A stretch of 20,604 bases of DNA from Acidobacteriota bacterium (GCA_003165615.1 PLWR01000412.1:1-20604), one strand, 5' to 3'. Shown: positions 1 through 6,521, counted from the stretch's first letter. The notes: generated by a model from the letters alone, not told the origin. A program made the numbers and translations.

Positions 1-50
1 CCTGCCGTGTCCGCGACTTGATCAACTTTGTGGCGGCGAAGGGATTGTAG
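1..50 (+). CDS. gap: C-terminal end of glyceraldehyde-3-phosphate dehydrogenase (partial)
   Basis: Only the last 15 codons and the TAG stop (48-50) are inside the window, read from position 3. The tail ends in RDLINFVAAKGL, which resembles the conserved end of bacterial type I GAPDH (the usual pattern is like VDLIxxxAxKGL). The enzyme oxidises glyceraldehyde 3-phosphate to 1,3-bisphosphoglycerate, the substrate of the Pgk encoded next on the same strand. The order gap-pgk-tpiA is a classic bacterial glycolytic cluster and supports the call. The rest of the gene lies upstream of the window, so nothing can be said about catalytic residues. Confidence 0.6.
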   Translation, partial: CRVRDLINFVAAKGL

Positions 51-71
51 AAGGGCAGTAGGCAGAGAACA

Positions 72-103
72 GAAGGCAGAAGGCGGAAAGCGGAAGGCGG
101 CAA
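72..103. repeat. Left copy of a 32-bp inverted repeat flanking the four-helix-bundle gene
   Basis: This purine-rich stretch, built of GAAGGC and GGAAAGC units, is the reverse complement of 584-615 with only 3 mismatches in 32 bases. A second, shorter perfect inverted repeat lies inside it (CCCACGGTG at 108-116, CACCGTGGG at 163-171). Together they frame the gene at 207-578 like the ends of a small cassette. The unit also resembles short repeats elsewhere in the window, for example just after pgk at 1842-1858. Confidence 0.75.
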
Positions 104-206
104 ATAGCCCACGGTGGCCCGAGGGTGTGGCGTTCCTCTGCGTCGTCGTTGACCTAAAGTAGCACCGTGGGTCCGCTTTCCGTAATGACCGCCTTAAGAA
201 GGTGCA

Positions 207-578
207 ATGCTCCGTGGCTTCCGCGATCTGCGGGTTTACAACCTTGCTTTTAAGCTCGCTATGGACATCTTCGAATTAACCAAGCCATTTCCGCCGGAGG
301 AGCGCTATTCCCTTACAAGTCAGATTCGACGGTCTTCTCGAAGTGTGGCCGCCAACATCGCTGAAGGATTCCGAAAGCGCCAGTACCCAAACATGTTCGT
401 AAGCAAGCTCGCAGATTCCGACGCCGAGGCCACCGAGACGCAAGTGTGGCTGGAGTTTGCCTCAAGGTGCGGATATCTGTCAGATGACACCCGCAGCCAT
501 TTGATTGTCAAATACGAAGAACTGGGAAGGATGATCGGCAAGATGATGGAAAGTCCGGAACGTTTCCTGCCTTCATAG
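207..578 (+). CDS. Four helix bundle protein (23S rRNA intervening-sequence protein family)
   Basis: The 123-aa product matches the four-helix-bundle family first found inside intervening sequences of 23S rRNA genes. The hallmarks are the N-terminal FRDLRVYNLAFKLA helix, FPPEERYSLTSQIRRSSRSV at about residues 28-47, and the signature NIAEGF at about 50-55. The length is normal for the family (about 110-130 aa). The ATG at 207 follows AAGAAGGTG at close spacing. The biochemical role is unknown; members form helical oligomers and are scattered, often as solitary genes, in many genomes. Here the gene sits between gap and pgk, on the same strand, and is bracketed by 32-bp inverted repeats (72-103, 584-615), which suggests it came in as a small cassette. 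It is not inside an rRNA gene here. Confidence 0.85.
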   Translation: MLRGFRDLRVYNLAFKLAMDIFELTKPFPPEERYSLTSQIRRSSRSVAANIAEGFRKRQYPNMFVSKLADSDAEATETQVWLEFASRCGYLSDDTRSHLIVKYEELGRMIGKMMESPERFLPS

Positions 579-583
579 GTTGG

Positions 584-615
584 TTGCTGCCTTCTGCTTT
601 CCGCCTTCCGCCTTC
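584..615. repeat. Right copy of the 32-bp inverted repeat
   Basis: This pyrimidine-rich counterpart of 72-103 (29 of 32 bases complementary) lies just after the four-helix-bundle stop codon. It leaves about 38 bp, including the ribosome binding site, before pgk. Confidence 0.75.
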
Positions 616-653
616 TTTCCATCGATTGAACATATTCATTTGGAGCTAATACC

Positions 654-1841
654 ATGCCTAAACTTTCCATTCGTGACCTTGACGTAAAAGGCAAGCGCGT
701 TTTTATGCGCGTAGATTTCAATGTGCCCTTAAATGATGCTGGCGAAATCACCGATGACACGCGCATCCAAGCCTCGCTGCCCACCATTCAGTACATTGTG
801 GAGCGCGGCGGCAGGCTGATTCTGGCCTCCCACCTGGGCCGGCCCAAGGGCAAGGTCAATCCCAAATTCAGTCTGAAACCTGCAGCCACGCGCCTGGCGC
901 AACTCCTCGGCAAGCCCGTGGCCTTCGCGGCCGATTGCATCGGTCCGGACGCCGAAGCCGCGGCCAAGGCACTCAAAGATGGCGACGTGCTTTTACTGGA
1001 AAACGTGCGCTTCCATCCCGAGGAGGAAAAGAACGTGCCGGAGTTCGCGCAGAAGCTGGCTGCGCTCGCCGAGGTTTATGTGGACGACGCGTTCGGTTCC
1101 GCGCATCGCGCCCACGCCTCCACGGAGGGCATTACTCACTACCTTTCCCCTTGCGCGGCGGGACTGTTGATGGAGAAAGAGCTCGAATACCTGGGCAAAG
1201 CGGTGGGACATCCCGAGCGGCCCTATGTTGCCATCGTGGGTGGCTCCAAGGTATCCGACAAGATCGAACTGCTGCAAAACATGATGAAGTTTGCAGACGT
1301 TGTCCTGATCGGCGGCGCCATGGCCTATACGTTCCTGAAGGCGCAAGGCGTGGAAGTGGGGTTGTCCAGGGTCGAGGCCGACAAGCTTGATCTGGCGCGC
1401 GATCTGCTGCAATTCGCCGAGCGCCGCAGCATCGACCTTCGTCTGCCCGTAGACCACATCGTGGCGGAGAAGCTCGACTCGAGCGCGGCGGCAGAAGCCT
1501 GTCCAACACGCAGTATCCCCGCCGACCGCCTGGGCGTGGATATCGGACCCGCCACGCGCGCTGACTACGCCGCCCACATCGCCAAGGCCAAAACCATCGT
1601 CTGGAACGGCCCCATGGGGGTTTTTGAAATTCCCCAGTTTGCCGAAGGCACCGTGGCCATCGCCCACGCCGTCGCCGATTCACCCGCGGTCTCGGTGGTG
1701 GGCGGAGGAGATTCCGTTGCTGCTGTAAAGAAAGCTGGGGTGGAAGCCAAGATCACGCACATCTCGACCGGCGGCGGAGCTTCACTCGAGTTTCTTTCTG
1801 GACTTACGCTCCCCGGCGTCGCGGCGTTGACGGAGAAATAG
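654..1841 (+). CDS. pgk: Phosphoglycerate kinase
   Basis: This cytosolic glycolytic enzyme transfers the acyl phosphate of 1,3-bisphosphoglycerate to ADP, giving ATP and 3-phosphoglycerate. The 395-aa length is normal. Family blocks are clear and in order: RVDFNVPLN (about 19-27) and SHLGRPKG (about 59-66) with the substrate-binding basic residues, [39 protein letters not shown] (hinge and nucleotide domain), WNGPMGVFE, and the C-terminal GGGDSVAAV...[11 protein letters not shown] nucleotide loop. The usual Thr/Ala in GGGDT/A is Ser here, a mild change. The start at 654 follows GGAG with 8 bases between. It lies downstream of gap and upstream of a toxin-antitoxin pair and tpiA on the same strand, so it is probably expressed with the cluster. 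Confidence 0.98.
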   Translation: MPKLSIRDLDVKGKRVFMRVDFNVPLNDAGEITDDTRIQASLPTIQYIVERGGRLILASHLGRPKGKVNPKFSLKPAATRLAQLLGKPVAFAADCIGPDAEAAAKALKDGDVLLLENVRFHPEEEKNVPEFAQKLAALAEVYVDDAFGSAHRAHASTEGITHYLSPCAAGLLMEKELEYLGKAVGHPERPYVAIVGGSKVSDKIELLQNMMKFADVVLIGGAMAYTFLKAQGVEVGLSRVEADKLDLARDLLQFAERRSIDLRLPVDHIVAEKLDSSAAAEACPTRSIPADRLGVDIGPATRADYAAHIAKAKTIVWNGPMGVFEIPQFAEGTVAIAHAVADSPAVSVVGGGDSVAAVKKAGVEAKITHISTGGGASLEFLSGLTLPGVAALTEK

Positions 1842-1919
1842 GCAGAAGGCGGTAAGCAGTTATCGATTCGAAACCAGGCAGGCGATTTGGTAAGATAGGT
1901 GTAGTCGAGGAGGATCAGC

Positions 1920-2183
1920 ATGAGCTCCGCGGAGGAAAGTCGGCTGCGAAACTGGGATCGCATTGTGCGTGACCCGCAAATCTGCGGCGGGCAGCCGGTA
2001 TTTAAGGGCACGCGAGTCATTCTGCGAACCGTGCTCGCCAGCCTCGCGGACGGCGATTCCATCGAAGAAATCCTCGAGGCATTTCCCACCCTTAAGGCGG
2101 AGGACGTGCGCGCCGCGATTGCTTTTGCGGCAGCTTCAGCCGAGGAGGATCTTCCTACCCCTGCCGTGCCTCAGATTCGATGA
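1920..2183 (+). CDS. DUF433 family antitoxin
   Basis: The 87-aa protein carries the DUF433 pattern: an N-terminal [20 protein letters not shown] block (about 14-33) followed by a helical HTH-like part, [28 protein letters not shown]433 proteins are the usual upstream partner of DUF5615 PIN-like toxins and presumably bind both toxin and operator DNA. The ATG at 1920 follows a strong GAGGAGG with 6 bases between. The stop overlaps the start of the next gene as ATGA (2180-2183), so the pair is translationally coupled. The pair is inserted between pgk and tpiA on the same strand. Confidence 0.88.
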   Translation: MSSAEESRLRNWDRIVRDPQICGGQPVFKGTRVILRTVLASLADGDSIEEILEAFPTLKAEDVRAAIAFAAASAEEDLPTPAVPQIR

Positions 2184-2548
2184 AGATTAAACTCGATGAA
2201 AGCCTGCCCTCGCTTTTGGCGCCAAGGCTGGCTGCTATGAGCCACGACGTGCACACCGTTGTGGAGGAGGGAATCGCAGGCAAACCCGCCCCAGTCGTCT
2301 GGCAGGCTGCGCAGAGCGAAGGACGTTTCTTGGTTACCCAGGACATGGACTTCTCCAATGCGCAACGCCTCACTCCTGGGACCCACCATGGCGTCTTGCT
2401 GATTCGTATGCATAACCCGAGTTGGCGGGCGATAGTCGCACGGGTTGCAGATTTGTTCGCACATGAAGACGTAACCCAATGGGCGACGTGCTTTGTCGTG
2501 GCAACAGAAAGCAAAGTCCGGGTGCGACGACCGGCGACACTGGGCTGA
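2180..2548 (+). CDS. DUF5615 family PIN-like toxin
   Basis: The 122-aa product has the DUF5615 layout: an N-terminal [10 protein letters not shown] with the first acidic residue (Asp6), a central FLVTQDMDFSN with acidic residues of the PIN-like active site, and a GVLLIRMHNPS strand-turn. The family is related to VapC and Mut7-C PIN nucleases and is believed to act as an RNase toxin. The gene is preceded by its DUF433 antitoxin with an ATGA overlap, the standard order. The reading frame is intact, so the module may be functional. The exact RNA target cannot be inferred. Confidence 0.85.
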   Translation: MKIKLDESLPSLLAPRLAAMSHDVHTVVEEGIAGKPAPVVWQAAQSEGRFLVTQDMDFSNAQRLTPGTHHGVLLIRMHNPSWRAIVARVADLFAHEDVTQWATCFVVATESKVRVRRPATLG

Positions 2549-2619
2549 GGGCAAGTTGCGAGAGGCGGGAGGTCGCTGGCGGTCCTTTCTGACCAAGAAG
2601 CTAAAAGTAGGAGTCAAGA

Positions 2620-3312
2620 ATGAAAGGCCGGGAAGGCAGAGGCGGGAGTTACAAAGAGAAGAAGCTAGACGATGCAAGAGGAGAGGACCAGGTCCAGGAA
2701 CGCTGCAGGGCCATATTGGAGACGATCGCGCCCGGAAGGGTAAAATACTGGATTTCAGGCGACGACTACCATATTGAACTGCCTCGCGGTGGAGGCGCAT
2801 TGTGGGTCTACTTGCGTCTTTGGGAACATGGCCGCATCGCGATATGTATATACCCGGGCAATACCATGTCCCAGGCGCAGACGTTCTTCAAAAGGGTGGT
2901 AAAGCCAGAGTTTCTCGGTCTTGTCAGAAAGGGCTGGAAAATCCAACCCAGTCTCGCCCTGAATTTCAGGTCAGGCTTCCTGCAGACCCACGGCAATAAA
3001 CTGAGTGTTGAACAATACTTTGATTTTTGGGCTTCGGAAGAAATCAGGCAGATTCGCCGAGAAGGTAACGGCTTCGAGGGTTTTTCCCGGCAACTTTACG
3101 CGCACCGGCTGATTAATGCAACGGACCAGCGTAAGATCAAGAGAGAATTCATCGAAAGCAAGCGAGATTTCATGAACGTATGCCCTGGGTTTGAACTCGT
3201 ATTTGCTTGGCGGCGGGCGGAAGCCAATCGGCTTGATCGAGGTCAGCAATTTGTCGAAGCAGTGCGTGATCGAGCCAACAAGGCACTTAGAACGTGGGGA
3301 CAGACCCTTTAG
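2620..3312 (+). CDS. Hypothetical protein, 230 aa
   Basis: I do not recognise a family. The start at 2620 has AGGAG with 6 bases between. The first 30 residues are charged and Gly-rich, followed by an alpha/beta-looking core (YWISGDDYHIELPRGGGALWVYLRLW, then IAICIYPGN), and a C-terminal half rich in Arg, Lys and aromatic residues (FFKRVVKPEFLGLVRKGWK, RQLYAHRLINATDQRKIKREF). No membrane segment or signal peptide is evident. It follows the DUF433/DUF5615 pair on the same strand with a 71-bp gap, so it may be part of the same imported block. The last codons (RTWGQTL) are encoded by a GGGGACAGACC sequence at the edge of repeat-rich intergenic DNA, so the original C-terminus may have been altered by a repeat insertion. 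Confidence 0.6.
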   Translation: MKGREGRGGSYKEKKLDDARGEDQVQERCRAILETIAPGRVKYWISGDDYHIELPRGGGALWVYLRLWEHGRIAICIYPGNTMSQAQTFFKRVVKPEFLGLVRKGWKIQPSLALNFRSGFLQTHGNKLSVEQYFDFWASEEIRQIRREGNGFEGFSRQLYAHRLINATDQRKIKREFIESKRDFMNVCPGFELVFAWRRAEANRLDRGQQFVEAVRDRANKALRTWGQTL

Positions 3313-3313
3313 G

Positions 3314-3376
3314 TCGCTCGCAGCCGACTGCCAAGTGCGGACTGCCTACTGCCGACTGCTTACTGCTTACTTCTAA
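3314..3376. repeat. Degenerate tandem repeats (CTGCC/ACTGC units) upstream of tpiA
   Basis: The spacer between the 230-aa gene and tpiA is made almost entirely of ACTGCC, ACTGCT and CGACTGC units. The same style of repeat fills the spacers after gap, after pgk and after secG. No promoter stands out in it. Confidence 0.65.
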
Positions 3377-3391
3377 CAAAGGACGGAAATC

Positions 3392-4150
3392 ATGCGTAAA
3401 CCCGTAATTGCTGGAAACTGGAAAATGTACAAGACCATCGCGGAAGCGGTGGATTTCATTGAGAAGATCAAACCGGTGGCGGCGAAAGCCGAGCACTGCG
3501 AAGTGGTGGTGGCACCGCCCTTCACGGCTTTGGCCGCGGCGGCACAGGCAGCCAAGGGATCGAAGGTTGGGGTGGCTGCGCAAGATTTGCACTGGGACAA
3601 GGAAGGCGCGCACACCGGCGATGTTTCACCGACCATGCTCGTGGACGCCGGCTGCACGCATGTTATTATTGGCCACTCCGAACGCCGCCACGATCATGGC
3701 GAAACCGACGAGCAGGTGAATCGCAAGCTCAAGGCGGCATTGGCCGCGGGCCTTGCCCCCATCGTGTGCGTTGGCGAAGTTCTGGCGGAGCGCGAATCGG
3801 GTCGGACGGGGGAAGTTCTGAAAATCCAGTTCGAAGGCGGATTAGCCGGATTGACCGCCTCCGACTTTTCCCGTATCATAATTGCTTACGAGCCGGTCTG
3901 GGCGATTGGCACGGGACGAACCGCGACGCCGGAGATGGCAGCGGACACCCATCGCCTTCTGCGCGACCTGGCCCGGCAGAAGTTCGGAGAAAACGAAGCG
4001 AGCGCCGTGCGCATTCTTTACGGCGGCAGCGTGAAGCCCGACAATGTTGGCGGGCTCATGGCCCAGGAAGAAATTGACGGCGCACTGGTAGGCGGAGCGA
4101 GTCTGAAAGTTGATTCGTTTACCGCGCTGGTGAATTACCCTCGAGGGTAA
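3392..4150 (+). CDS. tpiA: Triosephosphate isomerase
   Basis: The enzyme interconverts dihydroxyacetone phosphate and glyceraldehyde 3-phosphate. All catalytic parts of the TIM barrel are present: Asn8 and Lys10 in AGNWKM, the electrophilic His in IIGHSERR (about residue 94), the catalytic Glu in AYEPVWAIGTG (about 167), and the phosphate-binding YGGSVKPDN and GALVGGASL loops. The 252-aa length is typical. The start at 3392 is preceded by AAGGACGG. The gene is separated from pgk by the toxin-antitoxin pair and a hypothetical gene, but the direction and the function point to an ancestral gap-pgk-tpiA cluster. secG follows after 25 bp. Confidence 0.98.
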   Translation: MRKPVIAGNWKMYKTIAEAVDFIEKIKPVAAKAEHCEVVVAPPFTALAAAAQAAKGSKVGVAAQDLHWDKEGAHTGDVSPTMLVDAGCTHVIIGHSERRHDHGETDEQVNRKLKAALAAGLAPIVCVGEVLAERESGRTGEVLKIQFEGGLAGLTASDFSRIIIAYEPVWAIGTGRTATPEMAADTHRLLRDLARQKFGENEASAVRILYGGSVKPDNVGGLMAQEEIDGALVGGASLKVDSFTALVNYPRG

Positions 4151-4175
4151 TCGGCGTTCGCGAGCTAGGAGCGGA

Positions 4176-4469
4176 ATGATCCATCTAGTCGAAGTCTTAC
4201 ACGTCCTCGTTTGCCTCCTGCTGATCGGAGCGGTGCTCCTTCAGGGCGGAGAAAACGTGGATATTACTGCGGCCTTCGGGGGAACCAGCCAGGCGGCCTT
4301 CGGCCCGCGGGGCTCCGTAACCCTCCTGGCCAAAATCACCTGGGCCCTGGGATTGCTTTTCATCGTCACATCGGTTACTCTCGCCGTCCATGCCTCGCGG
4401 ACGGGCGGAGGTTCGATATTGGAAAGCGTGCCGGCTAAAACAGCACCCGCGATTCCTGGGAAGAAGTAA
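4176..4469 (+). CDS. secG: Preprotein translocase subunit SecG
   Basis: SecG is the small membrane subunit of the SecYEG protein-export channel. The 97-aa product has the two expected transmembrane helices, one near residues 3-21 (EVLHVLVCLLLIGAVLLQ) and one near 51-72 (ITWALGLLFIVTSVTLAV). Between them is the family loop with GGENVDITAAFGGTSQAAFGP, matching the usual LLQ-x-GKGA...FGG...FG pattern. The start at 4176 follows AGGAG. tpiA-secG followed by a tRNA-Leu gene is a common arrangement. It is probably co-transcribed with tpiA. Confidence 0.95.
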   Translation: MIHLVEVLHVLVCLLLIGAVLLQGGENVDITAAFGGTSQAAFGPRGSVTLLAKITWALGLLFIVTSVTLAVHASRTGGGSILESVPAKTAPAIPGKK

Positions 4470-4612
4470 GAAAGACAGTTGTTAGTAGTCCGGTTGTCAG
4501 TCATCGGTAAGAACCGCCTTGGGCGCAGGTCCGCGGCTGGCGGTTAATAGATGAAGACTTCCAATTGATAACCGGCATCTGACAACCGATAACCGATAAC
4601 TGATAACTGCCT
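4470..4612. repeat. Intergenic repeats between secG and the tRNA
   Basis: The spacer holds tandem AACCGATAACTG-like units (best at 4565-4612) plus a TTAGTAGTCCGGTTGTCAGTC-like partner nearer secG in the opposite sense. No gene is evident here. Confidence 0.55.
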
Positions 4613-4618
4613 TTACAT

Positions 4619-4662
4619 GCGGAAGTGGCGGAACTGGCAGACGCACCAGCTTGAGGGCTTGG
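4619..4662 (+). tRNA. tRNA-Leu(GAG), 5' half only; interrupted at the anticodon stem
   Basis: The sequence starts as a normal tRNA-Leu: acceptor strand GCGGAAG (4619-4625), D-arm with GCGG, and anticodon loop TTGAGGG with anticodon GAG at 4653-4655. The 5' strand of the anticodon stem is CCAGC (4646-4650). The 3' strand is CTTGG (4658-4662) and pairs only in part, with a C-C mismatch next to the loop. After this point there is no class II variable arm, no GGTTCAA-type T-arm and no CTTCCGC acceptor strand. I looked for a CTTCCGC-CCA end through the rest of the window and saw none. The gene is therefore broken at or just after the anticodon loop, at the edge of the accessory element. Confidence 0.75.
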
Positions 4663-4726
4663 TGGCATCCTTCTAAGCATACCTTAAATCAATAACTTAC
4701 ACTTTGGAAATGAGATTGCGTGCATA

Positions 4727-4760
4727 GCTGGTAGGCCGGTTTCTACCACGAATCTACCAT
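4727..4760. repeat. Possible recombinase arm sites next to the tRNA junction
   Basis: Two direct copies of TCTACCA (4742-4748 and 4753-4759) lie 11 bp apart, one helical turn. An inverted copy, TGGTAG, lies at 4729-4734. Short spaced repeats like these beside a tRNA junction resemble arm-type binding sites of tyrosine recombinases. No integrase gene is visible in the window, so the role is inferred. Confidence 0.4.
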
Positions 4761-4796
4761 TTGAAGGGCCTCGCGATGTAGCCTCAACCTTCAAAT
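4759..4796 (-). terminator. Hairpin at the end of the leftward operon
   Basis: A perfect 9-bp inverted repeat (ATTTGAAGG at 4759-4767, CCTTCAAAT at 4788-4796) overlaps the stop codon of the last minus-strand gene. It could end leftward transcription before the tRNA junction. There is no T-tract after it, so intrinsic termination is uncertain. Confidence 0.35.
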
Positions 4797-5126
4797 CGGT
4801 CGGAGTCCGGTGGGCCGGGGATAGATATAGAACTTGCACGCCAGCGCCCTCAGCACCTTCGCAACATGCGCCGGGGCCATACCCGTACTGCGCTGGAGGT
4901 CAACGCAGTGCAACCGGCCATTGTTCCTGTGCATGATCGAAGAGATAGTTTCCAAGTGCCGTGCTTCGCCTCTGGTGAGACGCTTGACTCCAGCGTACCG
5001 GGAGCGATACCAGAGGCAGGATAGAATCTCGGCATCGGTCATATCCCGATATTTCTGGTATTCAGGGGCCTGTGCTGCTACCGGCACCGGGCTTCTGACC
5101 CACGAATCCTCCACCAAGTCAATCAT
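4791..5126 (-). CDS. Small HTH-like phage protein, 111 aa
   Basis: The function is unknown. The second half, HCVDLQRSTGMAPAHVAKVL (about residues 74-93), has the spacing of a helix-turn-helix followed by a beta-wing-like YIYPRP tail, so a small winged-helix DNA-binding protein is plausible. The start at 5126 follows GGAGGGGGTAG with good spacing. It is the last gene of the leftward operon. Just upstream are two 16-bp direct repeats 34 bp apart (5147-5162, 5181-5196), suitable as operator or iteron sites for this or another element protein. Confidence 0.6.
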   Translation of the reverse strand: MIDLVEDSWVRSPVPVAAQAPEYQKYRDMTDAEILSCLWYRSRYAGVKRLTRGEARHLETISSIMHRNNGRLHCVDLQRSTGMAPAHVAKVLRALACKFYIYPRPTGLRPI

Positions 5127-5146
5127 CTACCCCCTCCGATTTCCCC

Positions 5147-5196
5147 AAAAGTCACTGTAGCCATTCCATGTCGATTTGGAAAAAGTCGCTGTAGCC
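5147..5196. promoter_or_regulatory. Pair of 16-bp direct repeats (iteron or operator candidate)
   Basis: AAAAGTCACTGTAGCC (5147-5162) and AAAAGTCGCTGTAGCC (5181-5196) differ at one base and are spaced by 34 bp, about three helical turns. Immediately to the right is a GTAGC/GCTAC inverted repeat (5191-5205). They sit between the primase-like gene and the 111-aa gene. Confidence 0.5.
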
Positions 5197-5275
5197 AAAA
5201 GCTACAACTATACAAGTAGCAGGTAATGTGGTCGAAACAGCGTCAGAGCCTCGTAAGAAGATGGGGTTAGCCTTG

Positions 5276-6226
5276 TCATCCTTGCCCACCTTGTTCCACG
5301 TTATAAAGTACATGGTCAGGTACATGGTCAGAGACCTGTGGGTTTTCATTGTCAGATTCGTCTGCCATCATGGAAACCGGACGAGGGTACGAGAGATTCA
5401 TGTTGAGACCTGATAGGAACTTCTGTGAGTTCCAAGTCAATCGCACCTGTAAGGCGGTCGTGTATCCCCTTTTAGGTTGCTTCAATGCTGCTACCCTTTG
5501 GGCTTCCACCATCCCGATTGCTTCCAGAATTGTCCAAACCCTCCGCATGTACTTCCGTTGGGTTCCTGCCGCTTCCCTGATAGCTTCCTGAGTGGTGGTG
5601 AGGGTCATGGTATCGGCTGGCACCATCTTTACAAGAGCCTCCGCTACCCGTCTGGCCACACAGTCCAGAAGGGGCCACCACCGGCTTTTATGAAGCATCT
5701 CGACGCTTGGCACGACCATATTGGGGCGGCGCAAGGGCTTCATTCCTTCCCACTTACGTTGCCCCTTATGCAGCCGGGGCTTGCATCGGGGGATATCCGG
5801 CCAACGCGCTTCGAACCACCGCAAGGCAGATGAGAAATCACACCCGGTGATCTCCATCACCAGATCAATATTTGACCAGTGGGGTTGATGAACGCATTTG
5901 AAACACTTGACGCCGTTAGTCTTCAAATGGGGGTTAGCCCAATGCGAACCATCACGGGGGCAGCGGATGTGCCTTCCGTTCATCTCAAGGCCAAGGTGCC
6001 GCGCCACGTCATACAGCGTGATGTTCTTCTTGACCCAAGAAGCATCTGGCAAATTGGGGTTAGGGTTGGGGGCAACGGGTGTGGGTTGAGAGGGCAAGAC
6101 ACATTCACTCCCACCCTTCTGTTTCCAGAAGTCCAGCACGATTTCATACAGGTCTTGGTTGAGGCGTCCGGCTTTCAGGTCTGCCAGAAGTGCGGCGGGG
6201 ATGTCGATATTAGTGTTTGGTTCCAT
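5276..6226 (-). CDS. CHC2 zinc-finger primase-like protein without TOPRIM domain
   Basis: The 316-aa product contains a CHC2-type zinc module in the middle: RCPRDGSH, then VKCFKC (a C-x5-H ... C-x2-C ligand set), followed by NIDLVMEITGCDFSSALRWF. The latter matches the DFVMxxEGxSFxEALRWL helix of DnaG-type primases. No catalytic TOPRIM domain follows. Instead the C-terminal part (about 200-285) looks like a winged helix with RRVWTILEAIGMVEAQRV. It is probably a template-recognition or replication-initiation protein of the element. The true start is the ATG at 6226, with GGGGAG 6-7 bases upstream; the frame extends further but without such a site. A 23-codon ORF (5208-5279) overlaps its stop as ATGA; I would not call it a gene with confidence. 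Confidence 0.75.
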   Translation of the reverse strand: MEPNTNIDIPAALLADLKAGRLNQDLYEIVLDFWKQKGGSECVLPSQPTPVAPNPNPNLPDASWVKKNITLYDVARHLGLEMNGRHIRCPRDGSHWANPHLKTNGVKCFKCVHQPHWSNIDLVMEITGCDFSSALRWFEARWPDIPRCKPRLHKGQRKWEGMKPLRRPNMVVPSVEMLHKSRWWPLLDCVARRVAEALVKMVPADTMTLTTTQEAIREAAGTQRKYMRRVWTILEAIGMVEAQRVAALKQPKRGYTTALQVRLTWNSQKFLSGLNMNLSYPRPVSMMADESDNENPQVSDHVPDHVLYNVEQGGQG

Positions 6227-6397
6227 GGTAGCTCTCCCCGTTTCGAGGCACGCTGACGGACTGCGGTTTGATAACTTCCGATTTCTTGATGAGCACCAGA
6301 CGCCCTGCTTGGAAGGTGAGAAGTATGTCACCAAACCAATTGCGGCTCATCACGTCACGTCTTCAATTTCTTTCTGAATCTCTTTCGGCACTTCCAT
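6210..6397 (-). pseudogene. DUF2292-like mini-gene split by a 5-bp duplication (or TGATG-coupled)
   Basis: Two small frames together look like one short DUF2292-type protein. The first starts at 6397 (GGAGG, 9-base spacing) and encodes 15 residues, MEVPKEIQKEIEDVT, ending at TGA (6350-6352). The second starts at 6350 in a TGATG overlap and encodes 46 residues with FGDILLTFQAGRLVLIKKSE, resembling the YGSVxIxIQDGRVVQIEKxEK hairpin of the family. At the break there is a tandem GACGT-GACGT. Removing one copy fuses the two frames without loss. It is the first gene of the operon and overlaps the primase-like start by 17 bases. Confidence 0.5.
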
Positions 6398-6443
6398 CTT
6401 TGTTATCCTCCACCGCGAGTTTTCCTCGCCCGGCCAAGGGTTT

Positions 6444-6514
6444 GAACTGGAGCCGAGTGGAATCGTCTCGCTACCTTCCTCATTGCCACGGATGGCAAGC
6501 TCTGACTCCAGTTC
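6444..6514 (-). promoter_or_regulatory. Structured 5' leader of the leftward operon
   Basis: The transcript from the promoter at 6522-6550 would begin near 6515. Its leader has a perfect 9-bp pair, GAACTGGAG/CTCCAGTTC (plus-strand 6444-6452 and 6506-6514). A second hairpin, GCGAG-GAAAA-CTCGC (minus sense), sits a few bases before the GGAGG of the first gene. Such a layout could control translation or elongation. Confidence 0.4.
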
Positions 6515-6521
6515 GCGATAC

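Noticed and set aside
320..2089. Long minus-strand frames across the four-helix-bundle gene and pgk
   Set aside because: They are antisense shadows of recognisable plus-strand genes and have no family features.
3283..3312. GGGGACAGACC at the 3' end of the 230-aa gene as a mobile-repeat end
   Set aside because: It occurs only once in the window, so a repeat identity cannot be shown here.
4663..4726. Possible group I intron continuing the tRNA
   Set aside because: I see no conserved group I core elements, no 3' exon, and the break is not at the usual anticodon insertion site. An integration junction explains it better.
5152..5349. A 65-codon minus-strand frame between the primase-like and 111-aa genes
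   Set aside because: It overlaps the C-terminal coding part of the primase-like gene by over 70 bases, has no ribosome binding site and runs over the direct repeats.
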